Origin: an uncultured Eggerthella sp.
Lineage (GTDB): Bacteria; Actinomycetota; Coriobacteriia; Coriobacteriales; Eggerthellaceae
DNA length: 64,000 nucleotides
Assembly: GCA_937998355.1 (NCBI GenBank)
Contig: CALLDI010000011.1
Coordinates: 1-64,000, forward strand
Direction: 5' to 3'
The notes beneath the pieces are model-generated. The model ran no database searches and was not told the origin of the DNA. It worked only from the letters and a program-made list of their open reading frames with translations. The translations under genes were made by a program, and so were the position numbers. Positions 61,734-64,000 of the stretch are shown here, one piece after another; positions within the stretch are counted from its first letter, which is position 1; every line of letters begins with the position of its first letter.

Positions 61734-63206
61734 ATGAGCGAAGGATCATCTTCAAGAATGGATCGTAAGGCAGCCCCCGAATCGTTGGGGAATGTTCTCG
61801 TGCTCGGCCTTGGAAAGACAGGTGAGGCGGTTTGCGAATACTGCCTTGATCAGGGAAGCCGTGTTGCGTCGCTCACGGTCGCAGCGGGGACGCAGAACGA
61901 GTCGTCGCTCGCGGTCGCGAAACGTCTCGAAGCCCGCGGCGCTCGAGTCGTATTCGACACGACCAGCTTCGCGAACGCCTACGATCTTTGCATCGCGAGT
62001 CCTGGTATCTCGCAATTCTCCGTCTTCTATCAGAATGCGCTCGGTGCTGCACGTGAAGTGATCAGCGAGGTCGAGTTCGCGTGGCGCGAGAGCGCGCGCG
62101 ATTCGGTCTGGATCGCGATCACCGGCACCAATGGCAAGACCACCACGACCGCGCTCACCGCACATCTTCTTCGAAGCGCTGGCATGAATGCCGTGGCGGT
62201 CGGCAATATCGGCGATACCTGCATCGAAGCGGTGCGCAAAGGTGAGGCGAGTCACTTCGTCGCTGAAGTGTCGTCCTATCAGTTGGCTTCTACCAAGGAA
62301 TTCGCGCCCCAGGTCGCGATCTTACTGAACATCACGCCCGATCACCTCAAATGGCATCAGAGCTTCGAGGCATATTGTGAAGCGAAGCAGCGCATCTACG
62401 CTAACCTCGCTAAGGTCGGTGGCGTTGCGGTCATGGATGCGATGAACGATATCGTGCGTGGATACGTGAAGGAACTGAAGCACATTCCTACTGCGGAGCG
62501 TGGGTTCTCCTATATCCCGATCGGAACTGCGCAGGGCGTCGGTCAGAGCATGATCGATGCGTGCGGTGCCGAGAATGCCGCCTTCGTCGACGGTGCGGTA
62601 CTGACGGTCGATCATGCGGGCACGACAAGCGCGCTCGTCGCGACCGATGAGCTCAACATCCCAGGCGAACACAACGTGGCGAACGCTCTAGCAGCCGCGA
62701 GCGCAGCGCTCGCCATCGGCTGCGACGTGGAAGCCGTTCGCGAAGGGCTGCGCACCTTCCAACCGCTCGAGCATCGCATCGAGCCGTGCGGCAGCGTGAA
62801 TGGGATCGCGTGCTATAACGACTCGAAGGCGACCAATGTCGATGCGACCCTGAAGGCGCTCGCCGCATTCGGGGACACGAAACCTATCGTGCTGCTGGGC
62901 GGTGACGACAAGGGAACGAGCCTTGATGTGCTCGTGGAAGAAGCGAGCGCGCACTGCAAGGCGGTGGTGTGCTATGGCGCGGCAGGTCCGCGCTTCTTAG
63001 AGGCATTCGCTGCTTCGTCGCTTCCGCATCATGCAGCACCTCATATGAGAGAAGCCTTCGACCTCGCGCTCGAGATCGGGCAGCCGGGGGATGTGATCGT
63101 GCTCTCTCCTGCGTGCGCTTCCTTCGATGAATTCAGTTGCTTCGAAGAACGCGGCGACGTGTTCAAGGACCTGGTCCGCCAGCGATCGAGCGGCGGGGAA
63201 GGCTAG
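61734..63206 (+). CDS. murD: UDP-MurNAc-L-alanine:D-glutamate ligase MurD
   Basis: A 490-residue Mur ligase. An N-terminal nucleotide-like fold (V-L-G-L-G-K-T-G) precedes the ATP site T-G-T-N-G-K-T-T-T-T (about residue 128), then N-I-T-P-D-H-L and H-R-I-E motifs and a C-terminal S-P-A-C-A-S-F-D-E-F. It adds D-Glu to UDP-MurNAc-Ala. AAGGAACGAGC precedes the ATG by a short gap. Confidence 0.94.
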   Translation: MSEGSSSRMDRKAAPESLGNVLVLGLGKTGEAVCEYCLDQGSRVASLTVAAGTQNESSLAVAKRLEARGARVVFDTTSFANAYDLCIASPGISQFSVFYQNALGAAREVISEVEFAWRESARDSVWIAITGTNGKTTTTALTAHLLRSAGMNAVAVGNIGDTCIEAVRKGEASHFVAEVSSYQLASTKEFAPQVAILLNITPDHLKWHQSFEAYCEAKQRIYANLAKVGGVAVMDAMNDIVRGYVKELKHIPTAERGFSYIPIGTAQGVGQSMIDACGAENAAFVDGAVLTVDHAGTTSALVATDELNIPGEHNVANALAAASAALAIGCDVEAVREGLRTFQPLEHRIEPCGSVNGIACYNDSKATNVDATLKALAAFGDTKPIVLLGGDDKGTSLDVLVEEASAHCKAVVCYGAAGPRFLEAFAASSLPHHAAPHMREAFDLALEIGQPGDVIVLSPACASFDEFSCFEERGDVFKDLVRQRSSGGEG

Positions 63207-63212
63207 GTTCGC

Positions 63213-64000
63213 ATGAACAGGGCGCCACGAACACACTCACAACGCACTCCGATGCCCTCTCATTCACGCCTTCAACGTTCCTCGAAAGAGGTCGTCGTTC
63301 CGCGCTTGATGGTCATGCTCTCCGCGGCCGCTCTGGTGGTCATCGGTCTGGTCATGGTCTTCTCGGCTTCTTCGGTCACCGCATACGTCGAACAAGGCGA
63401 TGCCTATGGTGAGACGATCAAGCAGGTCATCTTCGCCGTCATCGGCGTAGCCTTGTGCGTCGCCGTCATCGTCGCGACGAAGATGGTCGGTTTCGAAGCG
63501 ATGAGTTCGAAATTCATCATCTACAGCTTCTGGACCTTGTGTGTCATCGGCGTTCTTCTCACTGCTGCGCTCGGCACGGCTGCGCTCGGCGCGAAGCGCT
63601 GGCTCGTGATCGGCGGCATCTCGATCCAATTCGGCGAATTCATGAAGATCGCGCTCGTGTTGGTGGCTGCGCGCATCATGGTGGATTTCAACGACGGTAT
63701 GGATGCGCTCAAAGTGCTCGTTCGTTGTGCGATCTTCATCGTGGCGCCGCTCGCGCTCCTCTTCGTTTTGCAGTCGGACCTCGGGACGACGGTCATCTGC
63801 CTCATCGCCATCTTCTCGATCCTCATCTTCGGTGGTGTTCCGTGGCGCTGGATCGCGCTTTTGGGCATCTTGATCCTCGGGCTCGGTGCGGCCGCTATCT
63901 TCTCGGCGCCCTATCGCACCGCACGCCTCTTGACCTTCCTCGACCCGTGGGGCAATGCGGATGGCGATGGCTATCAGATCGTCCATTCGCTCCAAGCGTT
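63213..64000 (+). CDS. ftsW: Septal peptidoglycan glycosyltransferase FtsW (partial, runs off the end)
   Basis: The first 262 residues of a SEDS-family protein, open to the window edge. After a basic tail of about 33 residues come some seven hydrophobic segments. Visible family motifs are F-S-A-S-S, G-A-K-R-W-L-x-I-G-G-I-S-I-Q-F-G-E-F-M-K, Q-S-D-L-G-T-T and R-x-x-T-F-L-D-P-W. FtsW polymerises lipid II with FtsI. The gene follows murD after 6 bp, as in other dcw clusters. Confidence 0.93.
   Translation, partial: MNRAPRTHSQRTPMPSHSRLQRSSKEVVVPRLMVMLSAAALVVIGLVMVFSASSVTAYVEQGDAYGETIKQVIFAVIGVALCVAVIVATKMVGFEAMSSKFIIYSFWTLCVIGVLLTAALGTAALGAKRWLVIGGISIQFGEFMKIALVLVAARIMVDFNDGMDALKVLVRCAIFIVAPLALLFVLQSDLGTTVICLIAIFSILIFGGVPWRWIALLGILILGLGAAAIFSAPYRTARLLTFLDPWGNADGDGYQIVHSLQA

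Noticed and set aside
1..64000. Apparent abundance of GATC sites
   Set aside because: It follows from the strong use of GAT for Asp and ATC for Ile or Val GTC contexts in coding DNA; I could not show an excess beyond codon use without computation.

Overview
The window looks like a chromosomal segment of a mid-GC (by eye, mid-50s %) anaerobic actinobacterium of the class Coriobacteriia, most likely Eggerthellaceae. This is an inference. It rests on a LuxR regulator fused to an MFS-like 12-helix membrane domain, tandem YhgE/Pip proteins, a BspA-type leucine-rich surface protein with an unusual Cys/Trp/His C-terminus, DAP-type MurE, menaquinone methylation, and many CaiB-type CoA-transferases. 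I see no tRNA, rRNA, CRISPR array, insertion sequence or prophage.

Layout. 0.2-7.4 kb: two overlapping YhgE/Pip membrane proteins and a secreted CHAP-domain cell-wall-binding protein. 7.5-21.8 kb: an accessory metabolic island with a membrane LuxR regulator divergent from an MFS carrier, an HSL-family esterase, CaiA/CaiB/CaiC homologues of the carnitine-CoA pathway, a MaoC-type hydratase, a second MFS carrier, an MBL-fold hydrolase, a CaiD-like crotonase and a PaaG-like crotonase. 21.9-26.6 kb: CapA-like protein, Map, XerD, MntP and BioY. 26.7-33.9 kb: a LysR regulator and a second CoA island (SDR, zinc MDR, FldA-like CoA-transferase, racemase-like CaiB protein, acyl-CoA dehydrogenase). 34.2-36.9 kb: an OmpR-type two-component pair and CoaX. 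36.9-43.9 kb: one-carbon genes fhs-fchA-folD, then tsaE, a TsaB-RimI-TsaD triple fusion and menaquinone methyltransferase. 44-53.5 kb: pyrG, nadK, murJ, an AlbA/winged-helix protein, a giant LRR/vWA surface protein and a small membrane protein. 53.9-64 kb: the division and cell-wall cluster mraZ-rsmH-ftsL-ftsI-murE-murF-mraY-murD-ftsW, cut by the window end.

How the parts may work together. The two CoA islands together hold transporters, CoA activation (ligase and transferases), dehydrogenases/reductases, hydratases and an isomerase. That is a full set for importing an organic acid or its ester, loading it on CoA, and reducing or dehydrating it, perhaps as an anaerobic electron sink. A 12-bp palindrome close to TGAACRCGTTCA recurs in front of the first MFS gene, the CaiD-like gene, the SDR gene (twice) and the FldA-like gene. 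This suggests that both islands share one regulator. The substrate is not established: carnitine or a related betaine is the closest precedent for the first island, and aryl or 2-hydroxy acids for the second.

Other points of note are a FolD lacking the residues used for cyclohydrolase activity next to a stand-alone cyclohydrolase, three long imperfect hairpins at convergent gene ends, and hairpin terminators placed directly before ribosome binding sites inside the metabolic operons.
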